This document shows, one piece after another, positions 46,847 through 55,889 of a stretch of DNA of 64,000 nt. The position numbers and the translations under genes were made by a program. Source of the stretch: Drechslerella dactyloides (lineage: Eukaryota; Ascomycota; Orbiliomycetes; Orbiliales; Orbiliaceae). Below the pieces are notes generated by a model. It ran no database searches. It was not told where the DNA came from and was given only the letters and a program-made list of their open reading frames with translations. The DNA lies in NCBI GenBank assembly GCA_020064725.1, contig JAGTWJ010000017.1, positions 2,728,001 to 2,792,000 on the forward strand. The letters run 5' to 3'. Every line of letters begins with the position of its first letter. Position 1 is the stretch's first letter.

Positions 46847-48049
46847 TGTTTTGTTGTATTGTTGTATTGTTGTGTAGACGGATGGAGGAAAGGAAGGAAA
46901 GAAAGATGGGATGAAAGCTGGGGGGAAGGCCGCCTTTTATAGTTGTCGGGGAGGGGCGAGGGAATCTTTCGGTGACACTCTTTGGGCGCAGCATTGATCG
47001 CGATGCGATGTTACCGTTGTGACTGCTGCAACTGTTGCTCGGCGGCCGAGCTGTCGTGGTGGTGGTTTACGAGCTACATCGACGCATCGCCGTTGGCTGC
47101 TGAGCGCTCGGCCTCAAAAGCAGTCACACCTCACCGCGGAGTTGTGACACTGCGGAACCATTCAGATTCGACTCGACCCCTCAGAATCATCCGCGCCGAG
47201 TTGACGGATGGTGGTTGAGCAGTCACCTGATGAATCTATAGATTCAACTGTCGGTATCCACGATTCACAGAAGCGTTGAGAACTCGGTATATTGATGCTC
47301 TTAGTCTAAGAAGCTGCAGCTTCGTGTCATAGCTACTAGTTAGAGCTAGGCTCGATGCTCGTAAGAGTGTAAAACAAGTCGACTGATGAGACTCGGTCTC
47401 TGGCTTCTCTCTACCCGAATACAGCTTGCAATGGTGATATCGTGAAGTGGTTTGACGTTGTAAAATATTAGAGATTACGACTGCTGAGTAATGGAATGCA
47501 ATTCAATGCGGTCGCCGGACGTACGGTCGCAATGGCATATCTGTTCATAGACTCAAATCCCCTCCCTCCTCTCACCTATCGACAGCCGTCACGAAGCCGC
47601 ACAATCTACCTTGCCGCCCCTCCCAGCTGCTCTATCTAGAGACACCGACGCGACACTCGAGACTAAGATATCGTCGAGTGTATAGGGAGGGCCTGTTGGA
47701 AAGTGCGGTTTGGGCGTGTTGTGCAGGCCTGGCGGGGATCTCCTTGCGCCCCTGCCGCCACGCCAAACAAAACGGAAACGTCAAAAGCGCCCAAAATTTT
47801 TTGAAGACAAGACAAAGGCAACTTCCCGCCATCACCACTTCTTCTTTTCTTCTTTCTTCCACCCCGCTTTACAATTTTTCTCTCGAATACTCTCCATTGA
47901 CCTCCCGCATCCCGATCGCTCCCTCTCCCGCATCATCATGCTCCTTGCGATTCCACTCATCATCGAACACACGCTTCCATCGTCCGACTAACGACAACTG
48001 TTCCTTTCCCTCCATCCTTCCTCGCTGTCGCACAGCCCCGACGTCAGAG

Positions 48050-51000
48050 ATGTCACAGAAACACAACAAGCGGCCGAGGCTGCAAGGTCCAAGACGGGTC
48101 CCGCCGACCGTCCCACCGGCCTCTATATCCACGCTCTCGCGCATTCGTCAGCAGCATAACGCTCTGCAGGCGAGCCTATCCGAGACCGGCCAAGGCTTCA
48201 AGACTAGATTCATGTCAGACTCGCCAGAACCTTTCGCCGGAACACACCTCACAAGAAGCCAATACGCAAAACGCATCCCAGAAAGCGATTCCGATGACGA
48301 ACCTGTCATAACCAACGGCGGAATCAGCGAGCTGGAAGCAATCCGGATGCGCAAGAAGAACGAGAAAGCTCGAAAGAAGCGAGAACGAAAACGCAAGCGA
48401 CAAAAAGAGACCGAGCGCCAACGGGAGGATGACGACGGAGGGTACTCCTCGTGGAACGGGATAAGTGATGGACCGCATACCGATCAGGAAGAATCTCCGC
48501 CCCTCCGACCTGCGCCCAAGAAGTTTGTCGAAGAAGAAATCATCATCTACGATGAATCGGCTCCCCATAACATTCCGACCAATGGAATCACTCAAGTCGC
48601 CGCTGGACGCGCACCCTCATCCTCCCCAGAACCCGCGAATGTCAGCTATATTCCACCAAACAAGCGCAAGCGAAAAGAGAAGAAGAGGAATCCAGAGTCT
48701 GGCACGACGACGTCGACGGAGCATTTGTCGCCCAAGCATCGGAGAGATCCACCAGAGGAGATCTCTGTCGAAGATATTCTTCCCGAGTCACTCGCGGGCT
48801 CCCCAGCTACCACGAAATCACCAGCCGCTCCACCTAAGATCGAAAGCGTTTGGGACAGAATGAAAATTGCAGCGGGACAGACACAGAAGGACGCCGAGTC
48901 CGTTGCGTCATCCAGGCTCTCGATTGGCTCTCTCTCAGACCGTCCTCTCCCCAACTCCGACACCTCCAACCTCACCATCAGCTCCGAAGAGAAGCCATCG
49001 CCCAATCCGAAAGCCGAGCCCACGGCCACGGACGACAACCCGTTCAAGTCCTCAGCTCAACAGAAAGTCTACAAGAACGTCCCTCTGAAGACGAAGTCGA
49101 GGGCTCAATTGGAAGTTGGAAACGACTCCACCGCAGGGCTTCTCGACCCCCTCACACCGAACCCACCGAAATCTCAGGCGAAAACGAGAGAGCAACTCTC
49201 CCTTGAGCTCCAAGCGGTCCGTAAGGCTCTTCCAATCTGGAGCTTCCAGGACGAAATCCGCTGCAGAGTCTCAGACTCTGATACTTTGGTCCTTGTTGGT
49301 GAGACTGGTTCCGGCAAATCCACGCAAATCGGACAGTTCCTCCTGAATGAGAAATGGATGAAGCGTAAAGCAGCATCCACCGGCAAGAAATACGGAGGCT
49401 GTATCGCCATCACCCAACCTCGACGCATTGCAGCTATCTCCCTTGCCCAACGTGTATCTAATGAGATGGGCACGTATCTCGGAAAAGAGGTCGGGTACTG
49501 CGTCCGTTTCGACAACAAGAGCGAAGACTGCACTCAGATCCGTTATCTGACAGACGGTATGCTGCTCAACGAAATACTTCACGACCCCGAGCTTTCTCGT
49601 TACTCAGCAGTCGTTGTCGACGAAGCCCACGAACGCAGCGTCCAGACAGATCTTGGCCTCGGATTGCTCAAAGGAATCGTTGACGCGAGAAAGAAGAAGA
49701 ACGTTAACATGAAGTTGATCGTAATGAGTGCTACGCTCGACGTGGATAGAATGGCTGGATACATTGGCGCCAGCCCAACTGCGGACGAATCCACGTCTTC
49801 AAACGTTCCGGCTCCCATCTGTAGGATTCCAGGCAAACTGTACCCTGTCGAAACCTTTTACACGCCAACGACACTCGAGGACTTCCAAACAGCGGCGCTG
49901 AAAACCATCTTCCAAGTTCACTACCAGCACCCTTGCCCCGGCGACATTCTTGTCTTCTCGACAGGTAGCGAGGAGATCGAAGAACTAGCGTCCACCGTTC
50001 AAGAGCTGTCTTTGCAAATCGACGCGGACAAACCAAAGATGCAAGTTCTGAAGCTCTACGCCAGTCTGGACCCCGCAGAGCAGCAGAAGGTTTTCACAAA
50101 GGGTGATCCTAAGGTCCGCCGAGTCATCATCGCTACCAACATCGCCGAGACGTCCGTCACCGTCCCAGGCGTCCGACACGTTATTGATTGCGGGAAAGTC
50201 AAAGTCAAAAGATTCAGACACCAACTCGGCATCGAATCGCTTCTCATCGCAGACATCTCTCAAGCGTCTGCTCAGCAACGGAGGGGCCGCGCGGGTCGTG
50301 AAGGTCCCGGTACCTGCTACAGATTATACACGGAAACCTCGTACCAAAAATTCGACAAGAACACTGAACCTGAAATCGTTCACTGCGATCTCCAGAGCGC
50401 GCTACTCACGTTGAAGGCGCGCGGCATCAGTGATGTCTTCAACTTCCCCTTCCTGGACAGGCCTAATAGGTACAGCTTCGAGAAGGCACTACTCGGGCTT
50501 AATTTGCTCGACGCGCTGGATGACGAGGGTCGACTCACCGACGTTGGCATTAAGATGTCTAAGTTCCCGCTGCCACCGGTGCAAAGCCGCGTCATCATAG
50601 CTGCAAGTGAAGCGGAGGCGGAAAGCATAAATATGGATGAGGACGTTCTCGTTGACGTGATCGATGTCCTCAGCTGCCTGTCTGTTGATGGCAACATCAT
50701 GCTGCAACCGACGAGGTGGAGTAAAGGCGTGGACAAAGCGAAGAAGGTTGACCCGCTCCTTCCGAATATTAAGAAGAAGAGGAAGAAGCCTACCGAAGAC
50801 GACGACGACGAAGACGACGAATACATCACAGTCGAGGAGAAGGTTCATACCAAGAGGATGGAGATAGTACACCCGTCCGGCGATCATATCACCTATCTCA
50901 ACATACTCCGACGCTATCTCAGCAAGCGGTCGAGCGAGCAGAGGCGGTTCTGCGAGGAGTACCAGCTGTCCTATCCGCTGATGAGGAAGGTGGAGAACAT

Positions 51001-51457
51001 ACGGAAGCAGCTCCGTGGCTACTGTCGCCTGGATAAGGTCGGGGACTTGCCGCGTGAGAGCGAGCTGAAGTATGAGAGCGAGACCATGGTCGCGCGCTAC
51101 CCGCGAGTCAGCGAGGAGCAGACGGAGAAGATCCTCAGGTGCTTCCTGAAGGGTCTTGGCGTGGAGAGCGTGGCGAAGAGGGTCGCGGGTGGGAAGTACC
51201 GGGCCCTGGCTGCCAGTGGCAGCGCCGGGATGGACGTTGCTGTCCACCCGAGCAGCTCCCTCACGTGGGAGCGGCACAGCGGCGGCGAGAACAAGCGGGC
51301 CAGGAAGGAGGGCGGGGGCGAGCCTGAGCGCCGGGATGAGGGGTATGGGGAGGCCCTCATGTACCAGGACGTCGTGTGGACGTCCAAGGCGTTCATGAAG
51401 GTGGTGAGCCGGATCAAGATTAGCTGGCTGAGGGAGATGTGGGTGGTCGCTACTTGA
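48050..51457 (+). CDS. DEAH-box RNA helicase, DHR2/DHX33 type (1,135 aa)
   Basis: Single exon. The ATG at 48050 is the first in a frame that is open further upstream without ATG. The N-terminal ~390 residues are basic and disordered, with nuclear/nucleolar-type Lys/Arg runs near 110-125. Helicase motifs are complete: I GETGSGKST (417-425), II DEAH (524-527), III SAT (about 560) and VI QQRRGRAGR (742-750). The HA2/ratchet region and OB-fold domain (GDHITYLNILRRYL, then MYQDVVWTSKAFM near the end) follow. A Lys-rich/Asp-rich insert sits at about 900-925 inside the HA2-to-OB linker. Domain order and C-terminus fit yeast Dhr2 / human DHX33, which act in the nucleolus on pre-rRNA (18S) processing. 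Prp43- or Prp22-type assignment fits less well because the S1 domain and their N-termini are missing. Confidence 0.85.
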   Translation: MSQKHNKRPRLQGPRRVPPTVPPASISTLSRIRQQHNALQASLSETGQGFKTRFMSDSPEPFAGTHLTRSQYAKRIPESDSDDEPVITNGGISELEAIRMRKKNEKARKKRERKRKRQKETERQREDDDGGYSSWNGISDGPHTDQEESPPLRPAPKKFVEEEIIIYDESAPHNIPTNGITQVAAGRAPSSSPEPANVSYIPPNKRKRKEKKRNPESGTTTSTEHLSPKHRRDPPEEISVEDILPESLAGSPATTKSPAAPPKIESVWDRMKIAAGQTQKDAESVASSRLSIGSLSDRPLPNSDTSNLTISSEEKPSPNPKAEPTATDDNPFKSSAQQKVYKNVPLKTKSRAQLEVGNDSTAGLLDPLTPNPPKSQAKTREQLSLELQAVRKALPIWSFQDEIRCRVSDSDTLVLVGETGSGKSTQIGQFLLNEKWMKRKAASTGKKYGGCIAITQPRRIAAISLAQRVSNEMGTYLGKEVGYCVRFDNKSEDCTQIRYLTDGMLLNEILHDPELSRYSAVVVDEAHERSVQTDLGLGLLKGIVDARKKKNVNMKLIVMSATLDVDRMAGYIGASPTADESTSSNVPAPICRIPGKLYPVETFYTPTTLEDFQTAALKTIFQVHYQHPCPGDILVFSTGSEEIEELASTVQELSLQIDADKPKMQVLKLYASLDPAEQQKVFTKGDPKVRRVIIATNIAETSVTVPGVRHVIDCGKVKVKRFRHQLGIESLLIADISQASAQQRRGRAGREGPGTCYRLYTETSYQKFDKNTEPEIVHCDLQSALLTLKARGISDVFNFPFLDRPNRYSFEKALLGLNLLDALDDEGRLTDVGIKMSKFPLPPVQSRVIIAASEAEAESINMDEDVLVDVIDVLSCLSVDGNIMLQPTRWSKGVDKAKKVDPLLPNIKKKRKKPTEDDDDEDDEYITVEEKVHTKRMEIVHPSGDHITYLNILRRYLSKRSSEQRRFCEEYQLSYPLMRKVENIRKQLRGYCRLDKVGDLPRESELKYESETMVARYPRVSEEQTEKILRCFLKGLGVESVAKRVAGGKYRALAASGSAGMDVAVHPSSSLTWERHSGGENKRARKEGGGEPERRDEGYGEALMYQDVVWTSKAFMKVVSRIKISWLREMWVVAT

Positions 51458-52431
51458 GCGACCGGTCTTGTTCTTTTTTCTTTCTTTCCTTTTTTTTTTT
51501 TTCCGTTCGCGGGGATGATGTGCATATGACGGGGAGGGGGTGTGGGTTCTGTACCATATTACGCGATGGCGCTGTGGGGTTTCATCTTTTTTACTGTGCA
51601 TGGCGGCGGACTCTTTTTACATTTGCTTCCATACATTATCGAGGTCTGTATATTGCACGGCTTGTGGCGTTTAGATAGTGGAATTTTGTGCATGGGCGGT
51701 GTGTATACTATTAAAAATGGCAAGTGATCGTTGATATAACCTTGCAAAGCCTCACGCGACAGGTTGTTTCTGCTAATAGCTGCTAGTACTCCGAATGTCT
51801 AATTCAGGGTCCTGCCGTATAGGTCATGCTGGATATAAAGATGGTAAAGAACGGCGCACCGGTCGAGATTTAGCTTGGCAGGCCGGGCAACGTCATGCCG
51901 GACCGGTGATAGCAGCACCGCGCCATCCGCATACGAGTTACACTGACTTTCTAGGTGTTACATTAGTAAGACGTATTCCCAACGAGCTCCCGGATAACGA
52001 GTGCTCACCCAGGCGTGCTTTGGTAGTGATCACGGGCGGGCCCTCACACGACTGGTTCGGTCATCTGCAGGCGGTTGGTCTGGTTTGGTCACCAGAACAG
52101 CGGAGGGTGCACAACGCAAAAAATGCAACATTACGTCTTGCTGCCTGCTGCCAGCGATGCGACAAACGGCAACGTGGAGATATCACAGAGATGGACTGGA
52201 GTCACGTTGCGAGTGATAGGTGACCAGGAGAGCGCGGTGCTACGGTGGAGGTATATAAACCAGGTCAGGCCGCCTGGTCGACCGTTCGTCTTGCACACGA
52301 CATCCTCACATTGCATTTCTCAGTCGGAATAGCAAACAAGGTTACGTAGCATTCGCCGTCTTTCAGCAAATATATTTATAACCCCGTTTCGGAGATTTCC
52401 TTGAGATCCGATCTGATCTTGATTCTTCACC
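51458..52431. other. intergenic region
   Basis: Begins with a T-run (51478-51502) in the helicase 3' region. A 142-codon frame (51795-52223) has no recognisable domain or signal peptide. Ends with a TATA box and leader of the next gene. Confidence 0.6.
52252..52258 (+). promoter_or_regulatory. TATA box
   Basis: TATATAA in a GC-richer context, 180 bp upstream of the ATG at 52432. It fits a core promoter for the basic-protein/NLP locus; the start site would be near 52280-52300. Confidence 0.55.
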
Positions 52432-53079
52432 ATGGCATCCGAGACGAAATTTGGAGCAGGCGCCCGAGAATTTTTCAGAGACCGCATCTGGAGGTGTAAA
52501 CGCTGGTACCGCCGCGTCGTGAAAAAGAAGGTCACCACCGAAGTCGAGCCGCACGACTAGACGAACAAACCGCATCCACACACGCATATATATATATATA
52601 TATATACACGCACAGCTAGACGACATTGGTTGATTGATATAGGGGGATCTCGATACAAAGACACCTACATGCCCGATCGATACACGCTTCGCCGCCTCTG
52701 GTTGAAGAAACGGGAGGTCACGTACTTTAGCTTCCCGGAGTTCCTCGACCGCAGCCCAGACAAGCCGCGACGACTGCACCGCGCGCAGCCCCTTCGACCG
52801 TCGGACTTTGACTCGATATCGACGGCCTCTGCGCCTAGCTCTGCGAGCACCACCGACAATACCGCCACTAAAGCTACTAGCAATAATAATCCAAGCGACG
52901 ATTCTAATAACCGTAATACATCTGCTTCTGCTGCTGCTTCTGATTCGACACACCGACATCCTGATAATGAAAATCCCGCCCCTCGCGCCAGCACAACAGC
53001 ATCATCATTCTTTTCTACATACCGCTCTTTCCGCCCTTTCGCTTCTCACACTCCTGACGAACGTCACCCCGGCCGCTAG
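52432..53079 (+). CDS. basic protein of unknown function overlapping the NLP gene (166 aa if spliced)
   Basis: The ATG at 52432 has an excellent context (CACCATGG). Read without splicing it gives a 42-residue Arg/Lys/Trp-rich peptide ending at 52560. A GTAAAC donor at 52496 and a GATATAG acceptor at 52642 (147-nt intron containing a TA microsatellite) join it in frame to the long frame ending at 53079: exon 1 52432-52495, exon 2 52643-53079. Residues ~15-65 are rich in Arg, Lys, Trp and Tyr (RDRIW..., RRLWLKKREVTYFSFPEFLD); the remainder is Ser/Asn/Thr-rich. No signal peptide, no known domain. Its last 113 bp overlap the start of the NLP gene in another frame, which is unusual; one of the two ends may be mis-modelled. 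Alternatives: only the 42-codon ORF is real, or exon 2 starts at its own ATG (52669). Confidence 0.4.
52577..52614. repeat. 38-bp alternating CA/CG/TA tract
   Basis: Unbroken pyrimidine-purine alternation with an 18-20 bp TA core, inside the proposed intron of the basic-protein gene and 350 bp upstream of the NLP ATG. It could act as a TATA element for the NLP gene and is probably length-polymorphic. Confidence 0.65.
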
Positions 53080-53878
53080 CGACCGCGGCTACGACGACGA
53101 TGTGGCTACCACAGACCCGCTCCGGCTGGTGCGAGAATCTGCTCCACTATGGCTGCTACCTGCCGGAACTTGCCTCCCCGACGCCGCCGTCTCGCACGGC
53201 ATCCAGAACAACGGCACGGAGGCAGATCTCTGCCAGCTCCTCGGCAGCCTCGCCGCCGGTTGCCCCGAACAGACCGCCTCCGACGGCGGCGGGTACACCA
53301 AATCCGCCCCCTTCCCAACCTACTACCTCTTCCGCTACTGCCCGAACGTAAACCAGATCCGTATCCTCTACGACCTGTACTTTCCCAAAGACACCGGCCA
53401 CAAGCACGATTGGGAATGGGCCGTCGTGACCTTCAAGCAGCGCAACGCCGTCGGCTCCGACTGGCGCTGGCACCGCGAGCACCTCATCCTGCAGAACGAG
53501 GGCACAAACTCGGTCTACCCGTGGAACGACATACCCGAAGCCTACACCGACGGCGACGACCTGCACAATAACGCAGCCGCCAAAGGCGACCATCCGAAGC
53601 TGTATGTTGGCAAGTTCCACCATTCGATCCACTGGAACCCTTTCACCTTCATCACGAGCAAGTACGACTGCGCGTACAACGCCCCACCCGTGTACGGTGA
53701 CTGGGACTACCGGGATGATGAGTACTATTTCCCCGCGCAGGATTGGCTGGTCGATGGTGTGGGAGAGGGTGGAATCCGCAAAGATTGGTCGTGGGGGAAG
53801 AGCGATAGTCCACCGCCAGCGTTCCTAAGTGATGGAAATTACGACCTCTGCTACCTACGGGTTGACAAGACATCGTGA
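52967..53878 (+). CDS. secreted necrosis-inducing-protein family member (NLP, 303 aa)
   Basis: Single exon with ATG at 52967. Residues 1-38 are a signal peptide: a His-rich n-region, then a hydrophobic core ALSALSLLTLL and a small-residue cleavage zone near 37. The rest is one NPP1 domain. Recognisable landmarks are an early cysteine-bearing half (Cys 69, 89, 99, 125), a strand ending LYFPKD and the family heptapeptide at 144-150, here GHKHDWE; GHRHDWE is the common form, so residue 146 is Lys instead of Arg. A WRWHREHLIL region and the C-terminal domain end LCYLRVDKTS follow. NLPs are secreted by fungi, oomycetes and bacteria; some damage plant membranes and many others do not. Length and cysteine pattern suggest the divergent ascomycete (type 3-like) group, but this is inference. 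Activity cannot be judged from sequence. Confidence 0.85.
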   Translation: MKIPPLAPAQQHHHSFLHTALSALSLLTLLTNVTPAASDRGYDDDVATTDPLRLVRESAPLWLLPAGTCLPDAAVSHGIQNNGTEADLCQLLGSLAAGCPEQTASDGGGYTKSAPFPTYYLFRYCPNVNQIRILYDLYFPKDTGHKHDWEWAVVTFKQRNAVGSDWRWHREHLILQNEGTNSVYPWNDIPEAYTDGDDLHNNAAAKGDHPKLYVGKFHHSIHWNPFTFITSKYDCAYNAPPVYGDWDYRDDEYYFPAQDWLVDGVGEGGIRKDWSWGKSDSPPPAFLSDGNYDLCYLRVDKTS

Positions 53879-54439
53879 GGGTATTGTGCGTGTTTGATTG
53901 TTTTTTGGTTTACTGCTGCATATGCTGTCGTTCCTTGAAACTTTCCTTTGTGGTCTGCGTTTTTGTGTCCGTTGGAGTTCCTTATGCATTCCTTTGCATC
54001 GGCGTATATTGTGCGTGCATGATGGACGGCGTTCTTCCGTTATTTGGTCTTTATATCTTAGTTGAAATTTGTGCTGGAGGCGGGAAGTGGGCTTCATTAT
54101 CAGGATGTGTACCTTTCGCAATGTTCTTTGCTATATATCGATACCGCGCGAGTTTGATAGTTACTGCACCAATGCAATCTTTACTACTTCGACGCTGGGG
54201 TTTCGGGTACCTATTCACATTATAGACCAAATTATTGCTCAACCCAACTCCCGCTCAGCTGATTAGAGCAACCATAAGCAAGCTAGTATACAGAAACAAG
54301 GCCATTCGTACTTGCGATACTATTAATAATTAATGAGAGTTCGCTGCCTGACACTTACGTCGAAGTGACCTCCAGTGCAGTTCGTACCATCTGACACCTT
54401 GATCCACACAGGATCAGACGTTGTGCAGCAGAGGCCAGC
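53879..54439. other. intergenic, convergent 3' ends
   Basis: T-rich 3' region of the NLP gene facing the 3' end of the next minus-strand gene. A 116-codon frame at 53875-54225 is hydrophobic by T-richness only and overlaps the NLP stop; rejected as a gene. Confidence 0.6.
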
Positions 54440-55664
54440 TCACAGGGCGTACTGTTCCCTCTTCACGTCCCTCACATACCAGCTGCCCTTTTTACCATCC
54501 CACTCCCTCTCGTACTGCGCTATCCTGCCATGGCTTCCCGGTAGCGCGCCTGCGGACGTACGCCATATTAGAAAATGTACATTCCCAATCTCTACTCTGC
54601 TGAGGAGATTCGAAACTTACCGCCAACACCCCACGCGAGGTAATCCAACGGCTTTATAGCGCCCTTGTCCCTCGCGAATGCCAGTGCCTTATCCTTCGCG
54701 TCACCTAGCTCGTTGCGATAATACCACATGAACAACCGAATCGCAAGATTCGACGGCATCCCGCCGGTGAAATAGAGTGCCGTCAACAGACCACTGACGA
54801 CGCCTGCTATGGACTTCTTGACGAGGAAGCCAACGAACTGAACGGGGAGGGCAGGGAGCGAAGACCCCTTGAGAATGCCGAAGGATGTGAACGATTGGTG
54901 GATCGTGTACTCTGGGCTCTAAATAATGGATGTTGAAGTCAGCTAACCTTCCCTATACATCTCTACGGGATGACTTGGGACGATCTAGGGAGGGGAGGAT
55001 TAAGTACCACGACGAGGATTCTATCATTTTCGTCCGTGACGACGAACCGGTAGAACCCATCCTGCGTCGTCAGCGGAATATGCACGCTAATGTGCGTTAC
55101 GGCATCGAACCGCCTGGTATTCGCATTCGTGATGCCCTCTGCTGCTGCGGCCTCATTCAAATCGCAGGCCGCAGCGTCCCGACAAAACGACCGAGCGGGC
55201 GTGATCTCCGACCCGTCCGCAGAAACGTACACCATCTTTCCGCCCTGCGAGAACGTCTTCATCTCAGCCTGCGGCGTCACGTCCGTCCACCCGCCGCTGT
55301 GCTTCACTTTCTTCCCCGTCCAGCTCGCGGCCTGCCAGCCGAAGAAGCCATCCAGCCAGCCTTTGCGCATACGGTAGACTTTGAAGGTGGCGGGTAAGCC
55401 AGCGTCGGCGGCGTGGAAAACGGGAAAGTCGACGGACGAGTGGATGAGAGTGTACCGATCGCGGAGGCCTTGGCGGAGAATGGCGAACTTTGGGGTGACG
55501 GTGATGCTGGAGCCGACGTAGACATCTTTGGAGTAGTGGGCCGTGAACCGAACGGTGCGGTAAATCAGGCGTGCGGTGCGGGCGACTGCATTTGGGAGGA
55601 CGCTGAGGAGGGAGCCATTGGAGGCAGCGGGCTGGTCTCGGGGCGCTGTGCTTGTTTCCGACAT
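54440..55664 (-). CDS. conserved-looking protein of unknown function with hydrophobic hairpin (354 aa)
   Basis: Three exons: 55664-55008, 54918-54621 and 54549-54440 (1,065 nt). Intron 1 has donor GTACTT and acceptor TTTAG (phase 0); intron 2 has GTAAGT, a TTCTAAT branch and GCAG (phase 1). Residues 1-60 are basic and contain an amphipathic helix (LPNAVARTARLIYRTVRF). The middle is beta-rich with many aromatic residues (GWLDGFFGWQAASW...). Exon 2 holds one or two hydrophobic stretches (LPALPVQFVGFLV; IAGVVSGLLTALYF), then an amphipathic helical region. It ends REQYAL. No signal peptide. Membrane association with an organelle is plausible, but I do not recognise the family. The start has a cytosine-rich context; no upstream in-frame ATG is closer to the promoter. 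Confidence 0.65.
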
Positions 55665-55889
55665 GGTTGATCAAGTCTACGTTTTGATCGATGCAGCTGT
55701 GGAGGGTGACGATGGTGACGATGGTGAGATTCGCGGGGATGTTGGGTATGGGATAGATCCTGTAGATGGTTGCATGGTGGAATACTGAGATGGTTTATAT
55801 ATTTACATTTGCGGTGAATGTGCATTCCAAAAGTTGGCGCTGTCGCGAAGCAGGCTTCATGACGTCATAGCGATGCGCCAACTGTGAAG

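Larger units (their letters stand above)
44345..48049. other. gene-free, repeat-rich region (3.7 kb)
   Basis: Divergent upstream region of the SGNH-like gene (left) and the DEAH helicase (right). It contains a purine-rich 12-bp tandem repeat, a 280-bp T-rich tract with recurrent GATC words and a 48-bp tandem duplication, each listed. A 129-codon frame (44625-45014 plus) and others show no domain. The last ~200 bp is a pyrimidine-rich leader of the helicase gene. Confidence 0.6.

Noticed and set aside
51795..52223. 142-codon plus-strand frame before the NLP locus
   Set aside because: No recognisable motif, overlaps other short frames, and ends just before a TATA box that serves the downstream gene.
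53875..54225. 116-codon hydrophobic frame after the NLP gene
   Set aside because: Hydrophobicity comes from T-rich 3' untranslated sequence. It starts at the NLP stop and has no conserved pattern.
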